From: Deltaproteobacteria bacterium | Lineage (GTDB): Bacteria > Myxococcota > Kuafuiibacteriia > Kuafuiibacteriales > Kuafuiibacteriaceae | Reading direction: 5' to 3' | DNA length: 64,000 bases | Assembly: GCA_016703535.1 (NCBI GenBank) | Contig: JADJBV010000001.1 | Coordinates: 3,586,001-3,650,000, forward strand | Shown: positions 25,601 through 33,674 of the stretch, in pieces | Layout of the letters: each line of letters opens with the position of its first letter | Position numbering within the stretch: the stretch's first letter is position 1 | The notes under the pieces: model-generated | Seen by the model: the letters and a program-made list of their open reading frames with translations, nothing else | Told to the model about the DNA's origin: nothing | The model's database searches: none | Position numbers and translations under genes: made by a program

Positions 25601-25801
25601 ACCGTGGACTCGCTCAAGACCGGCTTCTTCGACGAGCTGGCGGTTGGGGTGGGGGCCGAACTGAGGGCCGATGTGATCCTCTTTTACAGCCTGCCCCTGA
25701 CCCTCCGGCTGGGCTATGCCTACCAGGTCAAGGCCCCGGCCTCCCTGGATCCGACCCTCAGGGCCCCGGGCCCCTACTTTCAGCTGGGCTCCCTCTTTTG
25801 A
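22688..25801 (+). CDS. Metallopeptidase-like / TolB-type propeller / beta-barrel fusion
   Basis: The protein is 1037 residues with a signal peptide (MSSVSRTLLLLCLLAPASAQA). Residues ~25-280 form a peptidase MA-type domain with zinc motif LIHEMSHIFH (HEXXH) and a downstream Glu in PSWVTEGLAVYEE. Residues ~300-580 are TolB/PD40-type propeller blades, for example RVTPDGQHVVYSANSP, RFSPDGQRIAVARMRGG, TWSPDGRYLVWSSDRTG and SVSPDGRTMVFRG. The C-terminal ~350 residues are strand-rich (GRYYWDLPF, YRAPILRID, LRLGYAYQ) and end FQLGSLF, like an outer-membrane barrel of the surface-antigen type. It therefore appears to be a surface- or periplasm-facing protease tethered to its own barrel. The ATG overlaps the hslO stop. 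Confidence 0.75.
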   Translation: MSSVSRTLLLLCLLAPASAQAAGPYDPEVPYRTLETPKFRVMYPEGYGPLAFRTALIAEDARPSMVRRYGWDPPDKINIIIDDQTDYANGSATIFPNKVITLYVTAPTRISGLEEYDDWLVTVLIHEMSHIFHIDMAYGLPWLGRLFFGKYVSMNAYTPSWVTEGLAVYEETVSSGTGRGRSSYVDMVMRAAALEDKFPPIDQGYRGYPNWPFTNVSYFFGGRFQLWLAEKYGEDALLEYHRTYATDPIPFFTYLPAKIVFGRSIESLWDEFTADAEGEAVRELELVQSSSLAVTVPERLTRHGGEAVGPRVTPDGQHVVYSANSPIDGPRVWRIKLDGTDDQHLVNDTLSQAISFTPDGRAFYYQQGEINQRFYFHNSLYRYDLLKDEVGLVELAEGAPSSFRAASGSLRARDPDVSADGQLLTYVWTEDGANALVIAKLDPTGLLIEPQVLVPAAADVQLAGPRFSPDGQRIAVARMRGGRRDIVLYDRQGKLTEVTRDRAQDTDPTWSPDGRYLVWSSDRTGIYNLYAWDRLDGTVRQLSNFVTGGFQPSVSPDGRTMVFRGYTAEGFDIFKMPFAPETGLLVGMEKEPEVEVDTTERAWPLRRADAPLIPPPVTASQGALPPLPESWSDDPYSSLSTLLPFHDNWNLFPAIGANEREVFGSLTHFGTDARQTQSYLLTLRYGTLTQFLGGGAAYTNDVLEPTFRAIATAEAVSYTDRLLTFSDPSQPCPFQDTPLDLTDGRRVCNGSKDGLYNERQLAAQLSVGLPVLQRHFFSLSYIFEHRQALDALPEGTITELLPRAGNFARVQLGYTYANVRAFPYSVSVERGPSFGVALSALSRGLGSDYEQLLLTSEGRYYWDLPFRAKGISNHVLATRLGVGIGLGPDLAQLFRLGGVGGASALTTTTENFYSLRGVAVSSLQGTAVISGSTEYRAPILRIDRGVGTLPFTARVIHGAVFADYGRVFDRLTVDSLKTGFFDELAVGVGAELRADVILFYSLPLTLRLGYAYQVKAPASLDPTLRAPGPYFQLGSLF

Positions 25802-25881
25802 ATCCCGAGACCGGCCGATAGGTCATAGGGCTCGACTGGCGGAGACCGGGCTTTCGGGCTAGGTTTCCCGCGGATTTCCCT

Positions 25882-27510
25882 ATGGCTTTCACCCGTTGCC
25901 TTGGACTGTTCGTCACCGCTTTAACCCTCGTGGCCACCACGGGATCGGCCCGGGCCTCCCGGGATGAGGAGCGGCCGACGGTGTTGATCTTGCCCTTCGA
26001 GCACAACGGGCAAGGGGGCACCGACGCCGGTCACGCCGCTCAGCTGCGCACCTACGGTGTGTTGACCGCCCTTCGGACCTTGAACCTGCTCCACCCCAAG
26101 CAGCTGAACCGGGTGCTGGAGCGCTACGAAGGCCGGCTCAAGGATCTCGAAGAAGACGCCCGGCTCCGTCAGCTGGGGGCGGTGCTCGGCGCCGACTTCG
26201 TGCTGTACGGGACCATCGACGAAAAGCCGGGCCAGACCCAGATCAAGCTTTCGCTTTCGCCGACCCACAGCTCCGCCCCGCAGGCGATGATCCTGAAGGC
26301 CAAAGATCTGATCAGCGCCTTCGACGAGCTGCGCGGGGCCTTGGTGAGCCTGATGGCCAACACCGGGGTCTTCGCGATCACCGGCCAGCCCCAGATCCCC
26401 GAGATCAACCAGGTCTCCCCGGTGACCAACAACGCGAAGGCGCTGCTCGAGTACACCGGCTGCCACCGGGTGGTGATCCGTCAGCCGATCGGCATCTTGG
26501 ATCCGGTGGTCATCGACACCAAAAACATCGATCAAGCGATCCAACGGTGCCTGGCGGCGCTCAAGGCCGACCCGAACTTCGCCGACGCCAAAGCAGCCTT
26601 GGCCTTGGCCTACGCCCTCAATGGCAACCAGCAGCAGGCCGAACGGTACCTGGCTCAGGTCAAAGCTTCGTCGGTGTTTTTGCCGCTGTATTGGCTGGGC
26701 AAGTTTTGGATCTTGTCGCGACACTACGACATCGACTTGGCGCTCAGGGCCCTGGACGAATCTATTGAAAAGAATCCCGGATTCCTCCTCGCCCGGGGTT
26801 ATTTGGGCGAGTCTCAGATCGCGCTGGGCCGTTATCAAGAGGCCATCGACACCTTCAAGGCCTACGTGGCCACCGCCCCGCGCCAGTCCTTCGCCATGGG
26901 TCGGCTCGGGTATGCAGCCTCCAAGATGGGCAAACTCGACGAAAGCCTGGAGTGGACCAAAAAGGGCCTGGCGATCACGCCGAGTGATCCCGAGCTGCTC
27001 CTCGAGTTGGCCAGCCGCTTCGTCGACGCCAAACGTTACGAAGACGCGGCCACCGTGTTGCGCCGGGTGGTGAGCGAAGGCCACGCCCGCGGTGAGGTCC
27101 ACCTTCGCCTCGGATTTGCGCTGCTGAAACTCAAGGACTACCGGGCCGCCGAGCTGGAGAGCCAACAGGCCATCGAGACCGCCAAGGCGCCCTCCGAGTG
27201 GCGCACCCGGGGTCGAGCCCGCTACAACCTGGCCAAGTTGTGGGTGGAGTCGGGCAACCTGGACAACGCCATGCGCCAGATGCGGATGGCCGTCGAAGAG
27301 GGCTTCAAAGACAAGAAGGCCTTCGAGACCGACCCCGACATGAAGCCCCTGGTCGAACACCCGGACTACGCCAAGTTGATGAAGGGCACCGCCAAGCGGG
27401 GGGTCGTGATCCCCACCTACGTCAGCGCTTTTGGACAACCGACCGAAGACGGCAGCCTGATGCTCAGCGACCGCCGGACCAAAGACGACTCGGTCTACAG
27501 CCGCTTCTAA
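25882..27510 (+). CDS. Secreted protein: CsgG/FlgO-like domain plus TPR repeats
   Basis: The 542-residue protein has a signal peptide (MAFTRCLGLFVTALTLVATTGSARA). Residues ~30-150 resemble the CsgG/FlgO-type nucleating fold: PTVLILPFEHNG, GVLTALRTLNLLHPKQLNRVLE and LGAVLGADFVLYGTIDEK. Residues ~200-500 are TPR repeats (YLGESQIALGRYQEAIDTFK, YAASKMGKLDESLEWTKKGL, RLGFALLKLKDYRAAELES). The arrangement suggests a periplasmic scaffold linked to outer-membrane assembly, but no partner is named by the sequence. It lies 80 bp after the propeller fusion on the same strand. Confidence 0.75.
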   Translation: MAFTRCLGLFVTALTLVATTGSARASRDEERPTVLILPFEHNGQGGTDAGHAAQLRTYGVLTALRTLNLLHPKQLNRVLERYEGRLKDLEEDARLRQLGAVLGADFVLYGTIDEKPGQTQIKLSLSPTHSSAPQAMILKAKDLISAFDELRGALVSLMANTGVFAITGQPQIPEINQVSPVTNNAKALLEYTGCHRVVIRQPIGILDPVVIDTKNIDQAIQRCLAALKADPNFADAKAALALAYALNGNQQQAERYLAQVKASSVFLPLYWLGKFWILSRHYDIDLALRALDESIEKNPGFLLARGYLGESQIALGRYQEAIDTFKAYVATAPRQSFAMGRLGYAASKMGKLDESLEWTKKGLAITPSDPELLLELASRFVDAKRYEDAATVLRRVVSEGHARGEVHLRLGFALLKLKDYRAAELESQQAIETAKAPSEWRTRGRARYNLAKLWVESGNLDNAMRQMRMAVEEGFKDKKAFETDPDMKPLVEHPDYAKLMKGTAKRGVVIPTYVSAFGQPTEDGSLMLSDRRTKDDSVYSRF

Positions 27511-27569
27511 GGGCCCGGCCCGCCTACTCGACGGTTGCCCAAGCCCGCCCGGGCCGCTACGAAACCCGG

Positions 27570-29873
27570 GTGCGGCGCCTCCTGCCCCTGTTGTTCTTCG
27601 CGTGCACCCTGGACCCGGCGCCTCAGCCGGTCCAGGTGGCGGCCACCGCCTTGGCCTTGGACGCCAACACCGTCGAGATCACCTTCAGCGAGCGGCTCGC
27701 GGCGGTGGATGAAGAGGGCCTGTTGATTCAGCGCCCCTTCGCTCGGCCGGTCGACGCCTTGCCGATCACCGGCGTGATCCAAGAAGAGAGCAAACTGCGG
27801 CTCAGCACGGGGCGCCAGATGGGGGGTGAGGTCTACGCCGTCGCTTTGCCCGGCCTGCAATTCGAGGACATCGAGGTGGCCGATGCCCCGACCCAGGTCA
27901 ACTTCGTGGGCTTCGGCACGACCTCGGTGGTGGTCTCCTTGGACGCTCGAGGCCACGTCACGCCGCCGACCCTGGAGTTGTTGGTGACCATCGATCCCAC
28001 CACCGGCGAATACCGGGACGAGTTGGCCCGCTTCCCGCTGGTCGAGGGCCCGGCCCAAGTTTACAGCGCGACGATCAGCGCCCGGATCGACGTCGGCCGT
28101 CGTTACGGGGCGAGGGCGGTGGGCAGTGACGGGCGCCCAGCGGCCCAGCTGTCGTTGTTCCAGGTGGCGTCGGCCGACGTGGTGCAAGTTGGGTTGACAC
28201 CGGTCCTGCCGCGGGTGCCCGAGTTTTCGCCGCCCACCGATCCGACGCCGGGCGACGGCAAAGCGCCGGTGCGCTTGATCTTGGACGACCGACCGGGCCG
28301 GGCCTTGCGGACCCCGAGCCTGCGACTATCGGTGGACTCGGCGGGCAGATTTGATCCGAACGCGGCGCGCGTCGAGCCGTTGCGGGCGGTGCCGGGCAAG
28401 AGCCGAGTCTTCGAGGTGGTGGTGGAGATCGCGGTCGACGCCAACCGAAGCCTGGAGGGCACCGGCGCCGACACCTTCCCCTACGTCACGTTTTTGGTGC
28501 AGGGCGGCGAAGACCTGCCGCAACGGGGCACCACCTTCGAGATGAAGACCGAAACGCCCCAGGTGATCGTCATCCCGATCGGCAACCCCGCCTTGGTGCC
28601 GGTGACCTTCCGGGCCGACATCGGGCGCGCTTATTTGGAGCCTGACGGCAGCTTGTTCGGGCTGTATCCGGGCGAAGGCCTGTTCTTGACCGGTGAGTTC
28701 CCCAGCGCCGAAGACGCCCTGGGGCGTTTGGCGGCCGACGCCTTCACCGGCGGCGAGCGGGCCACCCTACAGATGGAGGAGCGACCCGACGCGCCCGGGA
28801 TCTACGAAAAGACCATCTTTTTGCCGCCCAAACGCCCTTATGGGTGGAAGGTGGTGCGGTGCCCAACCTTGGTCGGTTGTGCCGAGCTGAACCGGCGCGT
28901 CTTGTCGTCGGGCCGGGCCTTCCCGACGGTGATGAAAAACTTGGTGACCGCCAATCGAGACGCCGCGGGTGATCCGTCGGTGAAGATCCTGGACCCGGCC
29001 CAGCTGGAAGCGGTGGCGCTGGACACCGGGCCTGCGGACTATCGGAGCGCCCGAGTGTCGAGCAGCGGGGAAGAGCCGGCGAGCCCGGCGGTGATGTTCA
29101 AACAAGAGGCGCCGGATCTGGTGGTCACCGTCGACACCACGCCGGTTGTCACGCCGATCGTGGTGGTCGGGACCTGGCGCGACGTCAACATCCCCCAACG
29201 ACCGAGTGAGTTGATCGCCTCGGGCGAAAGTTTGGATCTCGGTCCCTTCGACTACGACGATGGGACCCAAGGTCGCCTGCCGCCGCTGCGGGACTTGGAG
29301 TTGCCCCTCGATCCGGGCGCACCGGTGAGCCGCCCGGGCCAACCGGACTTCGACGCGACGGATGGGGTGCGGGACCCCTCGGCCTTCCCGATCTACAGCG
29401 ATCCGGAGCTCCACCTGGCCTGGAACGAAGAAGAGCTGTACGTGGCCACCACCCCCGCCGCGACCGGCACCGATCGCTTCATCGTCATTGGCTTCGATCC
29501 CCCGGACACCACCCGAGCCGCCCACTGGGCCAAAGGCGGGCAGGTGGCGGTGGGCCCGCGCCAGGTGTTTTTGGCCATGGAGGGCGACGGCGGCTTCGTC
29601 GGTTGGTTCCGCTACGGCGCGGCCCCCGCCGCCGACGTGCAGCTTATGGGTAACGGCGTGACCGCTCGGGCCGGCGCGGTCCTCGAAGGCACCGTCAACC
29701 TCGCGACCGCGGGCATCGGCCAAGCCCGAGACCGGATCTGGGTGACCGTGCTCAGCTACCAGACCACCGACGGCGGCAACCTCAGCGCCCAGAGCCCCGC
29801 GGGCAACGGGGACCTCGATCTGTCGGCCAATGAGTTGGCGGAGCGAGAGTTGTCGAGCATCCGAGCCCTTTGA
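27570..29873 (+). CDS. Large lipoprotein with beta-sandwich domains
   Basis: The protein is 767 residues, beginning MRRLLPLLFFACTLDP with lipobox Cys12. It is Pro/Val/Asp-rich and beta-predicted throughout. The first part resembles an Ig-like domain (ATALALDANTVEITFSERL). Around residue 340-450 is a section like carbohydrate-binding E-set/CBM20-type domains (VTFRADIGRAYL, GEGLFLTGEF, APGIYEKTIFLPP, YGWKVVRC). The C-terminal ~170 residues resemble a CBM9-type domain (HLAWNEEELYVATTPA). These are fold impressions, not firm assignments. The start is the GTG at 27570; the frame is open upstream to 27198 but lies inside the TPR gene. It ends before the next lipoprotein gene. Confidence 0.65.
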   Translation: MRRLLPLLFFACTLDPAPQPVQVAATALALDANTVEITFSERLAAVDEEGLLIQRPFARPVDALPITGVIQEESKLRLSTGRQMGGEVYAVALPGLQFEDIEVADAPTQVNFVGFGTTSVVVSLDARGHVTPPTLELLVTIDPTTGEYRDELARFPLVEGPAQVYSATISARIDVGRRYGARAVGSDGRPAAQLSLFQVASADVVQVGLTPVLPRVPEFSPPTDPTPGDGKAPVRLILDDRPGRALRTPSLRLSVDSAGRFDPNAARVEPLRAVPGKSRVFEVVVEIAVDANRSLEGTGADTFPYVTFLVQGGEDLPQRGTTFEMKTETPQVIVIPIGNPALVPVTFRADIGRAYLEPDGSLFGLYPGEGLFLTGEFPSAEDALGRLAADAFTGGERATLQMEERPDAPGIYEKTIFLPPKRPYGWKVVRCPTLVGCAELNRRVLSSGRAFPTVMKNLVTANRDAAGDPSVKILDPAQLEAVALDTGPADYRSARVSSSGEEPASPAVMFKQEAPDLVVTVDTTPVVTPIVVVGTWRDVNIPQRPSELIASGESLDLGPFDYDDGTQGRLPPLRDLELPLDPGAPVSRPGQPDFDATDGVRDPSAFPIYSDPELHLAWNEEELYVATTPAATGTDRFIVIGFDPPDTTRAAHWAKGGQVAVGPRQVFLAMEGDGGFVGWFRYGAAPAADVQLMGNGVTARAGAVLEGTVNLATAGIGQARDRIWVTVLSYQTTDGGNLSAQSPAGNGDLDLSANELAERELSSIRAL

Positions 29874-29953
29874 GTAGAAGCGGGCCTTGTGCGCGCGAAC
29901 ACGGCGGCCCCCGGGTGATGGCCAGTCGCCGCCCCCGACTTGTAGGCCTCGAC

Positions 29954-31045
29954 ATGAAGACGATAGCCCCCCGGATGGTGCTCCTTTGCCTCGGCCTTGG
30001 CGCCTGCGGCATTCAAGGGATCGGCGGCGAACGGGCCCAGGCCGCCGCCGACCCCAACTCGACCGGCGACCCCTGCCCGACGAATGAACGCTGCAGCCCG
30101 GCCGCCCGTTTGGGGCTGGCCTTCATTGGCGCCAGCCTGGTGGATGAGTTGCCCCAAGTGGGGAGCCCGGACTACTTCAAGAAGAGCCTCGCGGCCACGT
30201 TCAGCGAACCCCCCGTCCGTACCTGGGCGGCCGGCGGGTCCCAAGAGATCCGGATCGACCTCGTTCAAGGGCGAGACGATCAAACCCCCTTGAGCAGGAA
30301 CTTCGGCACCGACGTCAGCAGCATCTTCGCGGTCCTCGGCCAAACCCCGCCGAAGGTGCAGATCCGGGCCGCCAGCGCGGGCAGTGGGCTCCTGCGCATC
30401 GTCGAGCCTTCGAATGGGTTGCTCCTCGATCGGATCTCGATCACCGCGGCCCAGGTCGAGCGGGTGCAGCTCGAGGCCTTCAGCCTTCTGGCCTCGGGCC
30501 AGGCCGGCACCGCCCTCCTGGAAGGAACCCGAGGCCTGGTGGCGATCAAGCTCGAGGACCGCACCGGCAATCGCCTCGTCGATCAGTCGGCTCGGCTCGT
30601 TCCCCTCTCGCCCACGGTGAGCAGCACCACCGGAGCGTGGGATCTCTTTATGGTCGGCCCCGTCAGCGGTCCCCAAGCCGACTTCCAGCTCAACTTGGGG
30701 GATGGCAGCGGCGCCGTTGGCGCCATCACCGTCGTCGATCGGATCGACCGTTGGGTCTGGTTGGATCTCCGGCAAGGTCAGCCCCTGGTGCCCACCATCC
30801 CGTCCCTGAAGGCCCAGATCTGCGTGTACCCCGAGGCCTACGGCCTGGACGTGGCCACCGTGGACGTCCACTTCCGCACCGAAGATCCAAGCTTGAACCT
30901 CAGCACCACCACCGTCGGTCCGGATGGCCTGCCACTCCCGCCGGGATGTGTACAAGCCGAACGTTCCAGCGCCGGGTCATCGTCGCTGATCGCGGAGGTC
31001 GGCGGCCTGAGCGACCGAATCACCCTCGCCTTCCGAGGCCCGTGA
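29954..31045 (+). CDS. Lipoprotein of unknown function
   Basis: The protein is 363 residues. The start at 29954 gives MKTIAPRMVLLCLGLGACG, a clear lipoprotein signal with Cys18; an open frame upstream lacks a signal. The mature protein is beta-rich without recognised domains and contains two further Cys pairs (DPCPTNERC, QICV with PPGC). It follows the CBM-like lipoprotein at 27570 on the same strand, 80 bp away, and both share the style of Ala/Gly/Val-rich secreted lipoproteins. I do not recognise a family. Confidence 0.6.
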   Translation: MKTIAPRMVLLCLGLGACGIQGIGGERAQAAADPNSTGDPCPTNERCSPAARLGLAFIGASLVDELPQVGSPDYFKKSLAATFSEPPVRTWAAGGSQEIRIDLVQGRDDQTPLSRNFGTDVSSIFAVLGQTPPKVQIRAASAGSGLLRIVEPSNGLLLDRISITAAQVERVQLEAFSLLASGQAGTALLEGTRGLVAIKLEDRTGNRLVDQSARLVPLSPTVSSTTGAWDLFMVGPVSGPQADFQLNLGDGSGAVGAITVVDRIDRWVWLDLRQGQPLVPTIPSLKAQICVYPEAYGLDVATVDVHFRTEDPSLNLSTTTVGPDGLPLPPGCVQAERSSAGSSSLIAEVGGLSDRITLAFRGP

Positions 31046-31064
31046 AGCCCAGGTCAGGAGCAGG

Positions 31065-31520
31065 TCATCTTCCGGATCCGATAGGACCCCGGCGCACGGG
31101 CTTCTTGATCGGAGAACGCGTCTTTCGTCGAGCTGCCCTCCGAACGATCGCTGCCACCTCGGCTCCGATGAGGCTCTCGATCTTTCGCGTGAACCCTGCA
31201 CCAAACACGGTTGGCACGTGGGCAGGGAGGACAACTCTCCAATCCGCATCGAAGGCTTCGTCAACGGTGCCACGGACCTTGGCGCTTCTCAGCTCCTTTC
31301 GAAGAGCCGCGCCGACGAGAATGAGCGCCTGCAACGAACCGCAACCCCAGACCACCGAGTCATGCTTGAGACCACACCCGGCGATCTTCAGTCGGCAACC
31401 CCAGTTCCCGTCCACATCTCCGGGCACCGGCCGGCCGACCTTCACGGTGATCTTCCCCTTCCTGGGAGAAGTCGAAGAAACGGTACAACTGGCCATCCAG
31501 TCAGTCTGCGCGCGACGCAT
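31065..31520 (-). CDS. DUF6968-like small protein
   Basis: The protein is 151 residues. The central part, TVKVGRPVPGDVDGNWGCRL and WGCGSLQALILVGAALRKEL, matches my recollection of DUF6968-type proteins (a short beta strand with VxxGxP, then a CPxxI-like strand and a hydrophobic QAL helix). The start at 31520 is decided by AGGAGG a few bases before the ATG; a longer open frame upstream lacks this. The C-terminus is strongly basic (AARRKTRSPIKKPVRR). It lies 19 bp from the convergent lipoprotein gene and is divergent from the RAYT gene, inside an accessory patch. Function unknown. Confidence 0.6.
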   Translation of the reverse strand: MRRAQTDWMASCTVSSTSPRKGKITVKVGRPVPGDVDGNWGCRLKIAGCGLKHDSVVWGCGSLQALILVGAALRKELRSAKVRGTVDEAFDADWRVVLPAHVPTVFGAGFTRKIESLIGAEVAAIVRRAARRKTRSPIKKPVRRGPIGSGR

Positions 31521-31708
31521 GCAGCCTCCTAACATCGGTCGGTTGAACCCGCCCGAGAAGAAGGTGCCAGACGAGTGCGCAGTCCTTCGCGGCTTCTCTC
31601 CAGACCTTCGCAACGACAACCATTCCACGCCCACAGCATACGCAACGACTTTCGAACCCACCGGGTTGACCGTCCACCCACACCCAACCGAATCCTCGAG
31701 CGTATTCT

Positions 31709-32605
31709 ATGCGTCATCCGAAAGAGCGTAAACCCGGAGCACTCGTGGACGTGACCGTCCGTTGTCATCGCTCCGAGTTCCGCTTCATCCCGACGCCCGA
31801 GCGCGCCGCCCTCGTCGCCTACTTCCTCGCCCGCGCCCTCGGCCTTTTCGACGGCATCGTGCTCTATGCCGTGGTCGAGATGTCCAACCACATCCATCTC
31901 GTGGTCGAAGATCAAAAAGGCCAGCTCTCCGACTTCATGCGCGAGTTCGAAGGTCATCTCGCCAAAGCCATCAATCGCCTCGACGGCGTGCGCGGCGCAG
32001 TCTTTGAGCGACGCTTCACCGAGATCGAGATCCTCGACGAGTACTCGTTCGTTCGTCGCATCGCCTACGCGCTGTGCAACCCGCTCGAAGCCAACCTGGT
32101 GCACCATCGCCACGAATGGGCGGGCCTCTGCCTCGGCGGACAGAAGGGCACCGTCCGAACGACCGTGTCCTATTTCAACGAGCCGCGCTTTCGGCGCGCC
32201 GTGCGGGACGCCAACCGCAGACTCGAGCCCGACCCGAACGGCGTCGACCCGCGGGAGTTCATGCAGACCGCCGTGCTCACCGTTCACCCGCTCCCCAAGC
32301 CCGAGCTTCAGGCCGCGCTCGAGGCCGAACTTCGCGAACGCGAACGGGAACTGCGCGCCACCCAACGCGGCGTTCTTGGCATGAAGAAGGTACTCGCCGA
32401 ATCGCCGCTTCACCGCCCGAAGTTCACGAAGCGCAAACGTCGACCACTCTGCTTTGCCGCCACCGCTGACGCGCGCTACGCCTACCTTCAACACGTCCGT
32501 GCCTTTGTCGCGGCCTTCCGCGCCGCCTCCCAAGCCTTCCGCGCGGGCCAGCTCGACGCCCTCTTTCCACGGTACTCCTTCCGTCCCTCCGGGCCATCAG
32601 GCTGA
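31709..32605 (+). CDS. REP-associated tyrosine transposase (RAYT, Y1 family)
   Basis: The 298-residue protein is an IS200/IS605-like Y1 transposase of the REP-associated group. The HUH metal site is SNHIHLVVE (H61, H63), followed by FMREFEGHLAKAINRL. The active-site Tyr region is RFTEIEILDEYSFVRRIAYALCNP. The C-terminal ~110 residues are basic and charged. Such enzymes are single-copy domesticated transposases that mobilise short REP sequences, and a cluster of five REP-like repeats lies 235 bp downstream (32840-32988). The gene uses more CGC/GCG codons than its neighbours, suggesting transfer. No inverted repeats of a classical IS flank it. Confidence 0.85.
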   Translation: MRHPKERKPGALVDVTVRCHRSEFRFIPTPERAALVAYFLARALGLFDGIVLYAVVEMSNHIHLVVEDQKGQLSDFMREFEGHLAKAINRLDGVRGAVFERRFTEIEILDEYSFVRRIAYALCNPLEANLVHHRHEWAGLCLGGQKGTVRTTVSYFNEPRFRRAVRDANRRLEPDPNGVDPREFMQTAVLTVHPLPKPELQAALEAELRERERELRATQRGVLGMKKVLAESPLHRPKFTKRKRRPLCFAATADARYAYLQHVRAFVAAFRAASQAFRAGQLDALFPRYSFRPSGPSG

Positions 32606-32839
32606 CCAGAAGACGGCATTGGGGCACCTGGTCGCCTCCCGGTCGAGCCACGTTCGAGGCGTCAGGGGAGCAGCACGCCCGAAGAGCGAAACCCTTCAGG
32701 CTCTCGCCGTCGAAGTTGAACGAGTGCTGCCCGATGAGTCGGTCCTGCGGGGCCCAACGCGCTTCATGTGCGCACTTGAGGAATCCGCCTCGAGAAAAAT
32801 CTCTTTAGAGGGGCCAGGACCGAGAACTCTGCGCATTGG

Positions 32840-32988
32840 CCTGACACCTTCTTCCCTCCTTCTTGACAGGCCTGACACCTTCTTCCCTTGGACAGCGCAT
32901 TGGACTGACACCTTCTTCCCTTCCCTGACCGAGGACTCTGCGCAGTAGCCTGACACCTTCTTCTCCGGCGTCCGGACACCTTCTTCCG
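32840..32988. repeat. REP-like repeat cluster (5 copies) downstream of RAYT
   Basis: The core CCTGACACCTTCTTCCC occurs at 32840, 32871, 32904 (ACTGACACC variant), 32949 (ends TTCTCC) and 32972 (CCGGACACC variant), at irregular spacing of 23-45 bp. Three copies share an upstream GCGCA(T/G)T(G/A)G element. Within the 457-bp stretch between the RAYT stop and the next gene (32606-33062) I see no gene. A small palindrome, GCGCCAGCTTGGCGC, lies just after the cluster at 33004-33018. Confidence 0.75.
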
Positions 32989-33062
32989 GCGTCCGTCCAT
33001 TCGCGCCAGCTTGGCGCAGACGAGCGAGACCTGGGCCTTGGGGCGCCGATAAGGAGGGCGTG

Positions 33063-33494
33063 TTGACCAAAGCCGAAGCACGGCAGGTCGCGGGTCGTCT
33101 GGTCGAGGCCGGGCCCGGGGCAGACCTTCAGGATCTGGCGAGGGAGCTGGGGAAGGTGGTCCCGGGGTTGACCCGCGCCCAGTTGGCCGACATCGGGGCC
33201 GGCGTTTGGGCGCGGCAGGGCCAGGTGCAGCGGCACCCGGTGGGCGCGTCGATCGAAGCGGGCCGGGCGACTCGGAGCCGAGGGGGGCGCCCCAACGCGC
33301 TCCTCAAGGCGCGGCTCGACGCGAAGGACCCGGGTGCCTTCGGGAGCACGGCCCAACGCCGTCGATTGCAAGCTACCTTACGGGCTGCTGCCCAGAGCCC
33401 TGAGGTTCAGCCCTTGCCCCTCGGCTTCAAGCTCGGGGTGGTGGGGGTGATGGTCTTCGTCGCCTTCTTGGCCGAGCTCCAAAGCTGGGGCTGA
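33063..33494 (+). CDS. Small protein with C-terminal membrane segment
   Basis: The protein is 143 residues. It starts with a helical region (TKAEARQVAGRLVEAGPGADLQDLARELGK split into two helices) and has a basic middle (RATRSRGGRPNALLKARL). It ends with a single hydrophobic segment (GFKLGVVGVMVFVAFLAEL), so it is probably a tail-anchored membrane protein. AAGGAGGG precedes a choice of GTG at 33060 or TTG at 33063; spacing favours the TTG. No family recognised. A palindrome-like copy (33368-33381) lies in the frame and encodes LQATLR. Confidence 0.5.
   Translation: MTKAEARQVAGRLVEAGPGADLQDLARELGKVVPGLTRAQLADIGAGVWARQGQVQRHPVGASIEAGRATRSRGGRPNALLKARLDAKDPGAFGSTAQRRRLQATLRAAAQSPEVQPLPLGFKLGVVGVMVFVAFLAELQSWG
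33368..33381. repeat. Dispersed palindrome copy 5 (one mismatch)
   Basis: GCAAGCTACCTTAC is within the small membrane protein gene at 33063. It matches the consensus GCAAG-N4-CTTGC except for one base in the right arm, and its centre resembles the copy at 4197. Confidence 0.5.
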
Positions 33495-33674
33495 GCCGCC
33501 GCGTCTCAGGCCGAAGCACTCCCTCCGTGCCAGGTCTGCCTCAAGTCCAGACGCCCAGATCCGAGCCGTTCGACCCGGAGGCGAGCCCGCCCCAAACGCG
33601 GTGATCTCGCTCAATCTCGCCAGGCCTCCACCCGATTGCCCTGAGGTGGAGTCGCGGGGCTCGGGGAGGTTCCA

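Noticed and set aside
30637..31731. 364-codon plus-strand frame across the lipoprotein end and DUF6968-like gene
   Set aside because: It has no conserved features. The lipoprotein frame and the minus-strand gene with AGGAGG explain the region better.
32840..32988. Possible CRISPR array
   Set aside because: The repeat is only ~17 bp and spacing varies from 23 to 45 bp with partly related spacers. No cas genes are near and a RAYT gene is, so REP-like repeats fit better.
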